Source: Polynucleobacter sp. AM-7D1
GTDB taxonomy: Bacteria; Pseudomonadota; Gammaproteobacteria; Burkholderiales; Burkholderiaceae
Assembly: GCF_018688455.1 (NCBI RefSeq)
Contig: NZ_CP061319.1
Location: forward strand, 1,240,001 to 1,304,000
Direction: 5' to 3'
Length of the DNA stretch: 64,000 nucleotides
In this document: positions 31,147-39,362 of the stretch, piece after piece
Position numbering within the stretch: the stretch's first letter is position 1
How the letters are laid out: every line of letters starts with the position of its first letter
Program-made: the position numbers and the translations under genes
The notes under the pieces: model-generated
The model's input: only the letters and a program-made list of their open reading frames with translations
What the model was told of the DNA's origin: nothing
The model's database searches: none

Positions 31147-31740
31147 GTGAATTTAGATCACGGAAAAATTGTATTTAATACACAAGAAGAAGCTCAAAAG
31201 GCAGCTCAGAGAATGAGTCGAAATTATGACGAGCCATTCACAACTTATAAAATTCCGAATTCAGGTTGGGCTGTTGGTGGAGTTTTCTTAAAGAAAAAAC
31301 AGCCACTTAAGGTTAAATCGACAAAAGACTTAAGACTTCTCTGGGATGAATTTAAGGAAAATGAGTTCGACACCTCCATTGAAGATTACACATCAGCGGT
31401 TGAAGCCAAAGAACTTTCTGATGAAATTAGTACAACTAATGGAGATGATTCTGTTTGGATTTTAGTAAATCATTACATTAAAACTGGATCAGAGTTAGGT
31501 ATGAAAACTACTGGAATCTACCTAGTCTTAGAGATCACAAATGGTATAGAGACAGTTAATCCGAAATTGGGAGGGGCTTTTGGAAGACACATTCCACTAA
31601 TGACAAAAGTGGCTGAATCTCTTAGAGACAAGCCTGTAATTTGGTCGAGTTGGAATCCAAAAACAAACCCAACTAAATGGGGTAACAATAGTTGGTTTTA
31701 TAAATTAGAGCTTAATGAATCATTTAACGAGGAAGTATGA
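31147..31740 (+). CDS. Unknown island protein, first of a coupled pair
   Basis: A 197-residue protein starting at GTG, with no recognised family. The N-terminal 45 residues (KIVFNTQEEAQKAAQRMSR, then PFTTYKIPNSGWAVGG) look like a small alpha-beta domain. A central acidic part and a C-terminal WSSWNPKTNPTKWGNNSWF segment follow. No signal or membrane helix. Its stop overlaps the next start by 4 bp (ATGA), so the two proteins are likely made in a fixed ratio and may act together. Confidence 0.65.
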   Translation: MNLDHGKIVFNTQEEAQKAAQRMSRNYDEPFTTYKIPNSGWAVGGVFLKKKQPLKVKSTKDLRLLWDEFKENEFDTSIEDYTSAVEAKELSDEISTTNGDDSVWILVNHYIKTGSELGMKTTGIYLVLEITNGIETVNPKLGGAFGRHIPLMTKVAESLRDKPVIWSSWNPKTNPTKWGNNSWFYKLELNESFNEEV

Positions 31741-32645
31741 GAACCATTTCAGATAAAACAGAATTCTCCCTTCATTTCATCATATTAAAAGAAAGAATTA
31801 CTCGTTCAAATCTTCCTGACAATCTAAATTCCTTTTGTACTGATTCTATAAACAATGAACCAATCACGATCTCTTTTAGATGTAATGATGAGGAGCGGTT
31901 TAATAAAATTCTTGTTCTATCATTCAAAGATAGCGGGGTACTAAACCCAATTGGAAAATATTCTACTGATGGAATTTATGGAAAATCAGGTGGTATTGAA
32001 ATAGTCAGTGAATACCTACTATCAAACTTCATAACTGATCCCTATGATCCTGAATATTATGGAGAATGCTGGGTTGACCAAAATGATAATGAGCTTACCT
32101 TAGATATATTGGGTGATATTGTTGTCGATGGTGAATCTACTGGTGTCTTTCCACCTTCTTATACTGACGAGTCTGAATTTACATTCAACAACATTCTTTA
32201 CAAGAGAAAATTTTCTAACAACCTCACACTAGCTCCAGATTTTAGAAATCTTCTTCTACAAAGGGAATATCCGAGCTATGACTACGATTTCGATGGACCC
32301 GTGCATGGAGATAAAAGATTTCAATACAACATCAATCAATCTAACTTGAAAACATGGATTGATGACCACAATGTTCCAGAATTTATTTTTGAGATTTTGA
32401 ATCCAGCCCAAAAGAAGTTGTTATCTGAACGACTATCCAGCCATATTGAAACTTGTTCGGATTTATTTTTTACAGATATATTTAATCAAAAAATTGAAGT
32501 TAAAAATACTCTGTCCCAAAAAAAGGTGGCTCGAGATACATGGGGATCTGAAATGTATTCATCATTAGGTGGTGATGGTGAAGAGGATGTATATCTTTCT
32601 GAGGGTATCAGTATCCGACCTAATGGAACCCTTACTGATGATTAG
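31737..32645 (+). CDS. Unknown island protein, second of a coupled pair
   Basis: A 302-residue acidic protein with no recognised domain, signal peptide or membrane helix. It has a very acidic middle (DPYDPEYYGECWVDQNDNE) and an acidic C-terminal tail (SSLGGDGEEDVYLSEG). It is coupled to the preceding gene by ATGA and followed by a strong terminator. In a restriction-rich island, a defence or anti-phage role is possible but is only a guess from context. Confidence 0.65.
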   Translation: MRTISDKTEFSLHFIILKERITRSNLPDNLNSFCTDSINNEPITISFRCNDEERFNKILVLSFKDSGVLNPIGKYSTDGIYGKSGGIEIVSEYLLSNFITDPYDPEYYGECWVDQNDNELTLDILGDIVVDGESTGVFPPSYTDESEFTFNNILYKRKFSNNLTLAPDFRNLLLQREYPSYDYDFDGPVHGDKRFQYNINQSNLKTWIDDHNVPEFIFEILNPAQKKLLSERLSSHIETCSDLFFTDIFNQKIEVKNTLSQKKVARDTWGSEMYSSLGGDGEEDVYLSEGISIRPNGTLTDD

Positions 32646-32667
32646 AAATCTCTAGCCATCTTATTAA

Positions 32668-32690
32668 AACCACCTTCGGGTGGTTTTTTT
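32668..32690 (+). terminator. Rho-independent terminator of the unknown pair
   Basis: AACCACC-TTCG-GGTGGTT stem with a stable UUCG-type loop and a T7 run, 22 bases after the stop of the preceding gene. Confidence 0.92.
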
Positions 32691-32700
32691 ATTGTGAACT

Positions 32701-32711
32701 ACCTTCGTTAA
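32701..32711 (+). promoter_or_regulatory. Copy of an 11-bp island motif upstream of the RHH gene
   Basis: ACCTTCGTTAA here is identical to 29882-29892, the right arm of the dyad before the Rep-like gene. It lies 45 bases before the RHH start. A related 15-bp palindrome, ACTTCGT-T-ACGAAGT, lies at 32808-32822 within the RHH gene. Confidence 0.4.
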
Positions 32712-32755
32712 AAATCTCCTAAATAGAAATACCTTCAAAAACACAAGGAGACGCT

Positions 32756-32950
32756 TTGTCAAAGGTCTTAAATAGAAATCAAATTTTAGGAATTAGAACC
32801 ACTAATGACTTCGTTACGAAGTTCGATTCGTTATGTGACCGACTGGGTTACAACCGAAGTGAAATCATTCGATACGCTCTTAAGAGGTTTTATAACGAGC
32901 ATTTCAACAACCCAGAAGGCTTTTCTAAAGTAAGAAAGGAGCTTTATTGA
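32756..32950 (+). CDS. Ribbon-helix-helix (CopG-like) DNA-binding protein
   Basis: A 64-residue protein with the RHH pattern: a short basic strand (ILGIRTTNDFVTKFDSLCDR), then helix, turn and helix (LGYNRSEIIRYALKRFYNEH). TTG start at 32756 with a perfect AAGGAG 6 bases upstream. Proteins of this type are repressors or antitoxins of mobile elements. The CTTCGTTA-type motifs before and inside the gene are candidate binding sites. It is followed without a gap by a small ORF. Confidence 0.82.
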   Translation: MSKVLNRNQILGIRTTNDFVTKFDSLCDRLGYNRSEIIRYALKRFYNEHFNNPEGFSKVRKELY

Positions 32951-33132
32951 TGATGGGATTTTTAGAGTGGGTTGAATTGAATAAGAAGAAAAAACAAAAA
33001 GAGGAAAAGAATGTCGGATCAATTAGCCAAGCAGATTCAAAAAACGGGGATGTCTATATCAAAGGACAAACTGATCGATTTGATCAAGAAATCCCCGAGC
33101 CAATCGTTTACCGTTTCTCAGAGCCAAGGTAG
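32950..33132 (+). CDS. Small hypothetical protein after the RHH gene
   Basis: A 60-codon reading frame whose ATG at 32950 overlaps the RHH stop (TGATG). A TTG three bases earlier is also possible. The product is very charged (NKKKKQKEEK, residues about 12-21) with no known domain. A second frame (33011-33163) overlaps most of it, so one or both may be real. It could be a toxin, partner or regulator of the RHH protein; there is no direct support. Confidence 0.4.
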   Translation: MMGFLEWVELNKKKKQKEEKNVGSISQADSKNGDVYIKGQTDRFDQEIPEPIVYRFSEPR

Positions 33133-33163
33133 TAAAGCTATGGTCGTGGTGATTAATCAATGA
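33011..33163 (+). CDS. Alternative 50-residue overlapping ORF
   Basis: Starts at ATG 33011 with GAGG 7 bases upstream and reads MSDQLAKQIQKTGMSISKDK onward to a C-terminal KAMVVVINQ. The composition looks more like a folded protein than the highly charged frame it overlaps. Its stop overlaps the end of the convergent mrr-like gene by 11 bp. No family is recognised. Confidence 0.4.
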   Translation: MSDQLAKQIQKTGMSISKDKLIDLIKKSPSQSFTVSQSQGSKAMVVVINQ

Positions 33164-34067
33164 AAAAATCTTCATCAATCTTATTCACATTAAAAGTTTG
33201 AGCGATTCTAGTTCCGACCTGGTGTTCAATCATTAAGCCAACAAGACGCTTACCGTCGATAGGGACAATTCTTGTCTGAATTGTTTTTAGATATTCGAGA
33301 GCCGGTTTAGAAAAGTATGAGGTAGTTACAAAAACACCTTTAGTGGATTGATGACCTGCTAAAGAGCCAACAAATGCTTGAAGCTCAGGTCTACCAATTT
33401 GGTTTTGAGTGTCATATCGCTTTGCTTGAATATAAACAACATCCAAGCCTAATTTGTCTTGGTGAATCACACCATCAATTCCACCGTCACCACTTTTACC
33501 AATCGCTTTAGCTAAAGTTCCTTCACTACCGTAACCCATACCAGATAAAAGCGTCACAACCAGTCTTTCAAAGAAAGCGGGGGTTTGATCTAATATTCTT
33601 TCAAGTAGCTCCCGTTGTAAATCTTCGTCAAGCTCACGAGTGGCTATTTCTAAACGGTCAGTAGGTGTTAATTCAGAAGATGTTTCAGCTTTTAAGATCG
33701 GTTTATCTCCGTCAATCTCAGCCTCCACAGCTGACTGTTTCCTGAATTCATTAAATTCAGCAAATTGAGATAAATCATTATTGTTGAAACCCGTCGGATG
33801 TTGATGGAGAAAATTAACCCCCCTGTCGGTAATTTTATAAATCCCACGGCTAGGTTTAGTTAAGAGCTCGGCTCTTCTTAAATAATGAATAGCCCACCTA
33901 ACTCTATTTCTAATAATTCCTTCACCACTAGGGTAACGAAGCGCCAAGTCCTCTTCAGTAATATTTAATTCAGAGGCTACGATAGCCACATATTCATCAG
34001 CGGTTTTAGCTTCTAAAGAATTCCTAAGAAGGATTGGATAAAAATTTTGATAGGTTGGTAAGCTCAT
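33153..34067 (-). CDS. mrr: Mrr-type restriction endonuclease
   Basis: A 304-residue protein. The N-terminal Mrr_N winged-helix region is at about 1-95 (IRNRVRWAIHYLRRAELLTK). The C-terminal Mrr catalytic domain, about 165-290, has FFERLVVTLLSGMGYG, GGIDGVI (catalytic Asp) and VVYIQAKRY (the QxK of the PD-(D/E)xK fold). E. coli Mrr cuts DNA carrying foreign m6A or m5C methylation. It sits beside the integrase gene in the same direction and coexists with a C5 methyltransferase on the same element. Confidence 0.93.
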   Translation of the reverse strand: MSLPTYQNFYPILLRNSLEAKTADEYVAIVASELNITEEDLALRYPSGEGIIRNRVRWAIHYLRRAELLTKPSRGIYKITDRGVNFLHQHPTGFNNNDLSQFAEFNEFRKQSAVEAEIDGDKPILKAETSSELTPTDRLEIATRELDEDLQRELLERILDQTPAFFERLVVTLLSGMGYGSEGTLAKAIGKSGDGGIDGVIHQDKLGLDVVYIQAKRYDTQNQIGRPELQAFVGSLAGHQSTKGVFVTTSYFSKPALEYLKTIQTRIVPIDGKRLVGLMIEHQVGTRIAQTFNVNKIDEDFFID

Positions 34068-34133
34068 TCCGTAAACCCTGACTTTATTTACACCTTAATT
34101 GATTGATTATTTCATACTAATCATAACTAATAT

Positions 34134-35453
34134 TTACCCTGAAATATTTTTATCAACTTTAATCTTTATAGGCTTTTTCTCAATAAATGAATGTAGTTGT
34201 TTACGAGCCTGAGCCGTTGTTAAATGGGCTCCATAGAACTGTTCAATAACGGCTTGTGAGGTTCGAGCATTCTTAGCTAAAACCAATGTGTCTACCTGTG
34301 AATAGATCAATCTGAACATGATCGAGGTATGACGAAGACTATAGAGCTGAATATTCTTTCCAGTCTTTTCCTGTAGCTTTGATTGAGCCACTACTTCACG
34401 GAAGAGACGACCCCAAGTACTCATCATGGTGGTTCTATTGAGGTAGGTCGGGAAGAAAACATAATCATCAGGGTTAATGTACGGTGATCCTTCAAGCTCC
34501 TCTAGAGCCTTCTGACGCTTCTTATCATCCTGAATTGCTTTTGCTTCTTTAAGCTTTCTAGTGTGTTCGGCTTTTCTAAACTTTACTAGCTCGTTATAAA
34601 TCTCGACACACTCCGGCATTGTCTGTACTTCACGAGCCGTTGTCTTTGTGGCTGGATGAGTCAGAACCAACCACTCGACTGGCTCTCCATCAATATCCTT
34701 ATCGGTCTTACGGTTTACATGTTTATGTTTTAAGACTTTGATATCCGATGGTCTTAAGAATGAGTTAACCATGAACTTATTCAAGAGTTTCATCTCTTCG
34801 GTAATCGGAACACCTCGAACTACAAATCCGTCTTTCGCTAAATCACGAGCCGTATTGTTTAGCTTCGTGTATTCACCCATCGTCAGGAAATCACGCTTTT
34901 CCTTCGTTGTCAGTCTTTCCGAAATCTTAGGAAATAGAGGAATGGATTTGATCACCCCCTCCTCCACACCGTGTTTGAAAATCTTACTCACCAAAGATAG
35001 GTAATGTTTCTTAGTAGCTGGAGATAGCTCCTTTTCATTGAGCTTTTCCATCATCCCGACTAAATCCTTGTGGTCGATCTCGGAAATGAGTTTTTCACCG
35101 AAATGAGGAATCAGGAAATTGTTGATTTTTCCCTTATCGTTCAAATACAGGCTTTTCTTAGCTGTCGTTTTTTCAATATCCAGTAGAGAAACGGCTAGAC
35201 CAGAGAAAGAGCGGGTTTTGACCTTAGATCCAGCCTTACCCCCTTTATTCTGTAAAAGCTCGTAGAAGAACTCCTTAGCTACCTCAATAGCCTCTTTTTT
35301 GACCTCGGTTTTGGTCGATCTCATCCTCATCTGACCATTGACATAAACCCGAGCCCACCAAAAGCGGGAACACTCCACCTTAAAAATGACCAGTTTTTCA
35401 GGGAATTTGGGGATACTTTGTTTAGTCCCCTCTACGATTTTGGCTCGTCCCAC
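34134..35453 (-). CDS. Tyrosine-type integrase
   Basis: A 439-residue phage-type integrase. An N-terminal arm-binding part is followed by a SAM-like core domain (about 85-190) and a catalytic domain. The catalytic domain has FLRPSDIKVL (first Arg), YSLRHTSIMF (box II Arg-His; the usual first His is Tyr) and the nucleophile in VIEQFYGAHL. GTG start. It lies 112 bp inside attR and reads toward the island centre, which fits integration into tRNA-fMet. Confidence 0.94.
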   Translation of the reverse strand: MGRAKIVEGTKQSIPKFPEKLVIFKVECSRFWWARVYVNGQMRMRSTKTEVKKEAIEVAKEFFYELLQNKGGKAGSKVKTRSFSGLAVSLLDIEKTTAKKSLYLNDKGKINNFLIPHFGEKLISEIDHKDLVGMMEKLNEKELSPATKKHYLSLVSKIFKHGVEEGVIKSIPLFPKISERLTTKEKRDFLTMGEYTKLNNTARDLAKDGFVVRGVPITEEMKLLNKFMVNSFLRPSDIKVLKHKHVNRKTDKDIDGEPVEWLVLTHPATKTTAREVQTMPECVEIYNELVKFRKAEHTRKLKEAKAIQDDKKRQKALEELEGSPYINPDDYVFFPTYLNRTTMMSTWGRLFREVVAQSKLQEKTGKNIQLYSLRHTSIMFRLIYSQVDTLVLAKNARTSQAVIEQFYGAHLTTAQARKQLHSFIEKKPIKIKVDKNISG

Positions 35454-35565
35454 GGTGTTTTAACCCCTTTATGACTTTGGTGCCTAGTTTAGTGCTTTTT
35501 AGGGGATGGGGCTAGAGGGTATACAGGATAAGGGGTAAAAAGTCTGGTACTTCGGGACACTGGCT

Positions 35566-35610
<45 letters not shown>

Positions 35611-35618
35611 ACATTCAT

Positions 35619-35653
35619 AAAGCTTTCAGGTTTATCGACTTGAAAGCTTTTTT
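35619..35653 (+). terminator. Likely original terminator of tRNA-fMet, displaced by the island
   Basis: AAAGCTTTCA / TGAAAGCTTT stem with a T6 run, starting 9 bases after attR. It occupies the place expected for the tRNA terminator in an uninterrupted chromosome. Confidence 0.7.
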
Positions 35654-35865
35654 GATCTCTCCTGTGCCATAAGCAACCCTAGGGATACTAAAACACGGCT
35701 TTGCAAATACTGGCGCCCGCAGAGGGTGATTCAATTACAGAGGCGCAAATTATGGTAACTAAGATTGGAATTTTTAATCATGACTGCTGTAGTTGGCCAA
35801 GAGCTTCCCCTTCGAACGCAGTTATGAACACCACAATAGCAACTACCCGATGCTACCTACACAAA

Positions 35866-37119
35866 TCAACTGGTGACTGGGGTGCCATTTTCAGGGGATC
35901 TTGGAATGTCGGATGCAATTGAGGCGGCAGCCAGCAAGCCCATCATCAAGGAAAACAGGAGACTTTCTGCATGATCGATTAACAAGGCGTTCACGACCCC
36001 TCCAACCCCCATCCAAAGAGCCAAAGCTGGGGCTAAAACACGCTCGCTTAACAAGGACATTTTCCGACCAGCCAATGCCAATCTAACCAACAAATAAAGA
36101 AAAAGTAGCAAAGCAGGAATTCCAGCTTGAACAAGAAGCAGTAGAGCCTCATTGTGAGGATTATTAGTTGGAGTTCTCCCGGTACCATCTACTTGACGCT
36201 TATATTCAACGGGAAAACTACCCAGCCCATAACCGACCAGAGGACGCTGGCTAACTAAATTAAAGCTGTTGACATAAAACTCTAATCGAGATCCGATTGA
36301 ATTACCATCAGACACCGGTCTTTCAGATTGCCAATTTGAATATTCAGATACCGCAAGGTTAACTCTTTTGCGCATTGAATCGGAACCTTCATAAACCGCA
36401 AAAGAGCCCAGACAGACTAAAGCGCCGGCAATTAGCAACCCCCGCCAACCAGCACGCAGCCCGAAAACCAGAACAATAAATGCAGCTACAACAAGATATC
36501 CCGTTCGGCCTTGCACCATCACCATCACATTAATCAAAGCTAAGAGGCAGGCCAGCCCCCAGAGAGCCGCTAGAAATTTACGTCCACCCCTCCAAGCCTC
36601 TACAGAGAACAGTGAAAAAATTAGAGCGGCAAGCGACATCATGAGATTTTGCGTTATGTGCAGCCTAAAAATCGTAGCATTACCAGGCGTAGCATGCAGC
36701 CATGACATCGAAGGCAAAAGACCAAATGCCGCCAAATACGATAAGGCTAGGGTAAGCAGCATTGATATCGAAAATGCAAAAATGACTTTGGATCGGCAAG
36801 TCTTATCCAAAAAAAACCAAATGAAAATACTTACAAATAGCAAGTTTGAATACTTGCGAAAAAAGTGCACTTGGTCGTAACTAAGATCATCAACCCAAAC
36901 TAGGCTTATTGCAAGCCAAGTAAATAGCACTGTGGAGGCGAGCGCTATTGGATTATTTATAAATAAACGAAATTTATCTTTATATTGACCGCTAGCAAGC
37001 CAGCATACCAAAACCAGTCCAAGAAATATATTGGATAGCGCAGTGGAAATAGGTAAGGCAAAGGCTACACCAATCACTGCGTAGCGTCCAATTACATCAA
37101 TCAGAAGTCCCAAGCCCAT
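35866..37119 (-). CDS. O-antigen ligase / polymerase-like membrane protein
   Basis: About 417 residues with roughly 11 hydrophobic segments. A Wzy_C-type periplasmic loop near residues 250-330 contains GSRLEFYVNSFNLVSQRPLV and the conserved NNPHNEALLLL motif. Such proteins ligate or polymerise surface glycans on the outer face of the inner membrane. I chose ATG 37119 (GAGG upstream); a TTG at 37164 would extend it and overlap the preceding gene. The neighbour is a methyltransferase, fitting a surface polysaccharide role. Confidence 0.82.
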   Translation of the reverse strand: MGLGLLIDVIGRYAVIGVAFALPISTALSNIFLGLVLVCWLASGQYKDKFRLFINNPIALASTVLFTWLAISLVWVDDLSYDQVHFFRKYSNLLFVSIFIWFFLDKTCRSKVIFAFSISMLLTLALSYLAAFGLLPSMSWLHATPGNATIFRLHITQNLMMSLAALIFSLFSVEAWRGGRKFLAALWGLACLLALINVMVMVQGRTGYLVVAAFIVLVFGLRAGWRGLLIAGALVCLGSFAVYEGSDSMRKRVNLAVSEYSNWQSERPVSDGNSIGSRLEFYVNSFNLVSQRPLVGYGLGSFPVEYKRQVDGTGRTPTNNPHNEALLLLVQAGIPALLLFLYLLVRLALAGRKMSLLSERVLAPALALWMGVGGVVNALLIDHAESLLFSLMMGLLAAASIASDIPRSPENGTPVTS

Positions 37120-37148
37120 ATGACCAGACCTCAGTTGCAAAAGTTGAG

Positions 37149-37943
37149 TCACTTTACCGCCCAACCAATCAAGGACTTTCTAAATGATGGCACTAAGTCC
37201 TTCAGCGCAGTCCCCATTGACTGCATACGACTTAACCCAGTTCGCAAACGACGAGACTTTAAGAAAGTTACGTCAACCTTCTTAAATCCAGCCTCAACCA
37301 GCAATAATGTCAATTCATCACGAGTGAACTCGCGGTTATGACGTAGTGGATAAAAGGATTTATTTGCATAAAGAATTGGCTTGGCATGCAAGTAATGCTC
37401 AGCATAGTCATAGGTAATATTGCGACCACGAATAATGCGACTTCGATTGCGAAATGAAACAGCATTTGGAACATCAACTTCAAGCAGTCCACCAGAAACG
37501 AGAACCCGAAGCATTTCTCGCACAGCTGGAAGGTGGGAGTGAGTAAAGTGTTCAAGTACTTGACAACAAACAACTGCATCAAAAGAATTGTCTTCAAATG
37601 GGAGTGGGTCGACCTCGATATTGCATACCTTAAAACCAATTATTGAATTCTTTATTTCAATATCTTTGCTGCCATAGGCAAGCGGAAACCGCGCACTCAT
37701 GTCCTCATGATCAACTGCATGGCATTCGTGCCCAAGAGCGGATAGAAATGCCACCAATATGCCGTGACCCGCTCCTACATCGAGAACGCGCAAACTGCCC
37801 TGAAGACGAAAGGCGATCTCAACAAAGCGATCAACGCTTCCACGAAAAACATCATCCAAGCCAGCATCAGCAAGATCATACAATCTACCTTCAGCGCGAA
37901 ATCTGAGAGCTTTAGAAAATAGCTCGGAGCGAGACTTAATCAT
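37149..37943 (-). CDS. Class I SAM-dependent methyltransferase
   Basis: A 264-residue protein with the SAM-binding motif VLDVGAGHGILVAFLSALG near residue 55, the acidic VDHED after strand 2, and FDAVVCCQVLEHFTHSHLP near 125, the Methyltransf_11 pattern. The substrate is unknown. Its position before an O-antigen ligase-like gene suggests a glycan or lipid-linked target, but this is context only. Confidence 0.85.
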   Translation of the reverse strand: MIKSRSELFSKALRFRAEGRLYDLADAGLDDVFRGSVDRFVEIAFRLQGSLRVLDVGAGHGILVAFLSALGHECHAVDHEDMSARFPLAYGSKDIEIKNSIIGFKVCNIEVDPLPFEDNSFDAVVCCQVLEHFTHSHLPAVREMLRVLVSGGLLEVDVPNAVSFRNRSRIIRGRNITYDYAEHYLHAKPILYANKSFYPLRHNREFTRDELTLLLVEAGFKKVDVTFLKSRRLRTGLSRMQSMGTALKDLVPSFRKSLIGWAVK

Positions 37944-38272
37944 AATATTTCTAGGTTATCCACATAAAGTAATGATTGATTGTATACAGAGGATGGAACA
38001 ATAACAAAGTACGAGTGAAAGAATAACCTCGCAAATCACTAACGCCAGCATTTAACTCTGAATTTACATTATTGAAGGTAAATTCAATATATCCTGAGCC
38101 CGCTTGAGGTATTTGGCTACCAAGAAAATTCTTCCTAAAGATTACACCAAGGGCATTAGCAAAACAACCTAAACTCAGTGGGAATTGCTTCCTATAACCC
38201 TAGTCGTCCACTATACCAAGTGCGAGAATGAATTAACAATTCCCATGAAGTACCTATTTTGGAGAACAAGCA
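37944..38272. other. 329-bp intergenic region between divergent genes
   Basis: No coding or RNA gene is recognised. The right part holds TGGGAATTG (38179-38187) and CAATTCCCA (38237-38245), a 9-bp dyad with 49 bases between the arms. A good ribosome site (GGAG) precedes the Bug gene at 38273. Promoters for both flanking genes presumably lie here. Confidence 0.4.
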
Positions 38273-39241
38273 ATGACCTTAACCAGTAAATTAGTTGCGA
38301 TAGCCTGTGGCTCACTCATTAGCTTTGGAGCGATCGCTCAAAACTACCCTAACAAACCTATCAGAATTGTTGTTCCATTTGCCCCCGGCGGGAGTACCGA
38401 CATCATTGCACGCAGCATGGCTGAGCCATTAAGCAAGCAACTTGGTCAATCTGTCATTGTGGAAAACAAAGCTGGTGGTGGCGGCTCTGTTGGCGCACTA
38501 GAAGTGGTACGTGCTCCGAAGGATGGGTACACACTAGGTATGGCCACAATTTCTACTACAGCCTCTAATCCAGCAATTAATACTAAGATTGGTTACGACC
38601 CACTGAAGGACTTCACAGCAATTACTAATATTGCTGCGACACCCAATGTGATTGTGGTGAACCCATCATTCCCAGCAAGGGATTACAAAACCTTTATTGA
38701 GGTCATCAAAAAGAATCCTGGCAAATATTCCTACGCGAGCTCAGGTACTGGTGGTATTGGCCATCTGCAAACAGAGTTATTTAAGAGTTTGACTGGAACA
38801 TTTATCGTTCACATTCCTTACCGTGGTGCAGGCCCTGGTCTCGTTGATGTTGTAGCCGGTCAAGTGCCCATCATGTTTGACAACCTACCTTCTGCACTCC
38901 CCTTCATCAAAGATGGTCGCCTTATTCCAATTGTGATTGCTGCACCTAAGAGAATCGCACAACTGCCAAATGTTCCAACATTTGCTGAGGTGGGTTTAGC
39001 ACCAGCAAACAGAATGGCTTACTACGGCCTATTAGGCCCTGCAGGTCTGCCTAAGGATGTGGTGGATAAGATTTATGCAGCCGCTCAAAAAGCAGTCTTG
39101 GATCCTACTGTCAGAAAGCGCATTGAAGACACCGGTTCTATCATTAACGTGAATGGTCCTGATGCCTTCTCCAAAGAAATGGCTGCTGAGCTTGCAACCT
39201 ACAAAGGAGTTGTTGCTAAGCAGAAATTAGAATTAGAGTAA
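38273..39241 (+). CDS. Bug-family (TctC) tripartite tricarboxylate-type binding protein
   Basis: A 322-residue periplasmic binding protein with a signal peptide (cut near AIAQ, residue 23). Bug-family features are YPNKPIRIVVPFAPGGSTDI, NKAGGGGSVGALEVVRAPKDGY and YRGAGPGLVDVVAGQVPIMF. These proteins bind carboxylates or similar small molecules; many Burkholderiales keep large numbers without adjacent transporter genes, as here. The ligand is unknown. Confidence 0.93.
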   Translation: MTLTSKLVAIACGSLISFGAIAQNYPNKPIRIVVPFAPGGSTDIIARSMAEPLSKQLGQSVIVENKAGGGGSVGALEVVRAPKDGYTLGMATISTTASNPAINTKIGYDPLKDFTAITNIAATPNVIVVNPSFPARDYKTFIEVIKKNPGKYSYASSGTGGIGHLQTELFKSLTGTFIVHIPYRGAGPGLVDVVAGQVPIMFDNLPSALPFIKDGRLIPIVIAAPKRIAQLPNVPTFAEVGLAPANRMAYYGLLGPAGLPKDVVDKIYAAAQKAVLDPTVRKRIEDTGSIINVNGPDAFSKEMAAELATYKGVVAKQKLELE

Positions 39242-39261
39242 TTTCATAAACACTCAATAAA

Positions 39262-39285
39262 AAACCGCCTGAGGGCGGTTTTTTA
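39262..39285 (+). terminator. Terminator after the Bug gene
   Basis: AAACCGCC / GGCGGTTT stem with a 4-base loop and T6, 20 bases after the stop. The A-rich left side could also end comEC transcription on the minus strand. Confidence 0.88.
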
Positions 39286-39362
39286 TTATTGCAATTTATT
39301 ACTTAATGCGCATGTCCTTTTGAATTATACACACCATACACACCATAAACGCTTATATCGAT

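Noticed and set aside
35701-35922. 73-codon plus-strand frame right of attR
   Set aside because: No ribosome site, no recognisable product, and it runs into the opposite-strand ligase gene.
38179-38245. TGGGAATTG / CAATTCCCA dyad before the Bug gene
   Set aside because: Arms are 49 bases apart, too far for a normal operator or terminator; kept only as a note in the intergenic feature.
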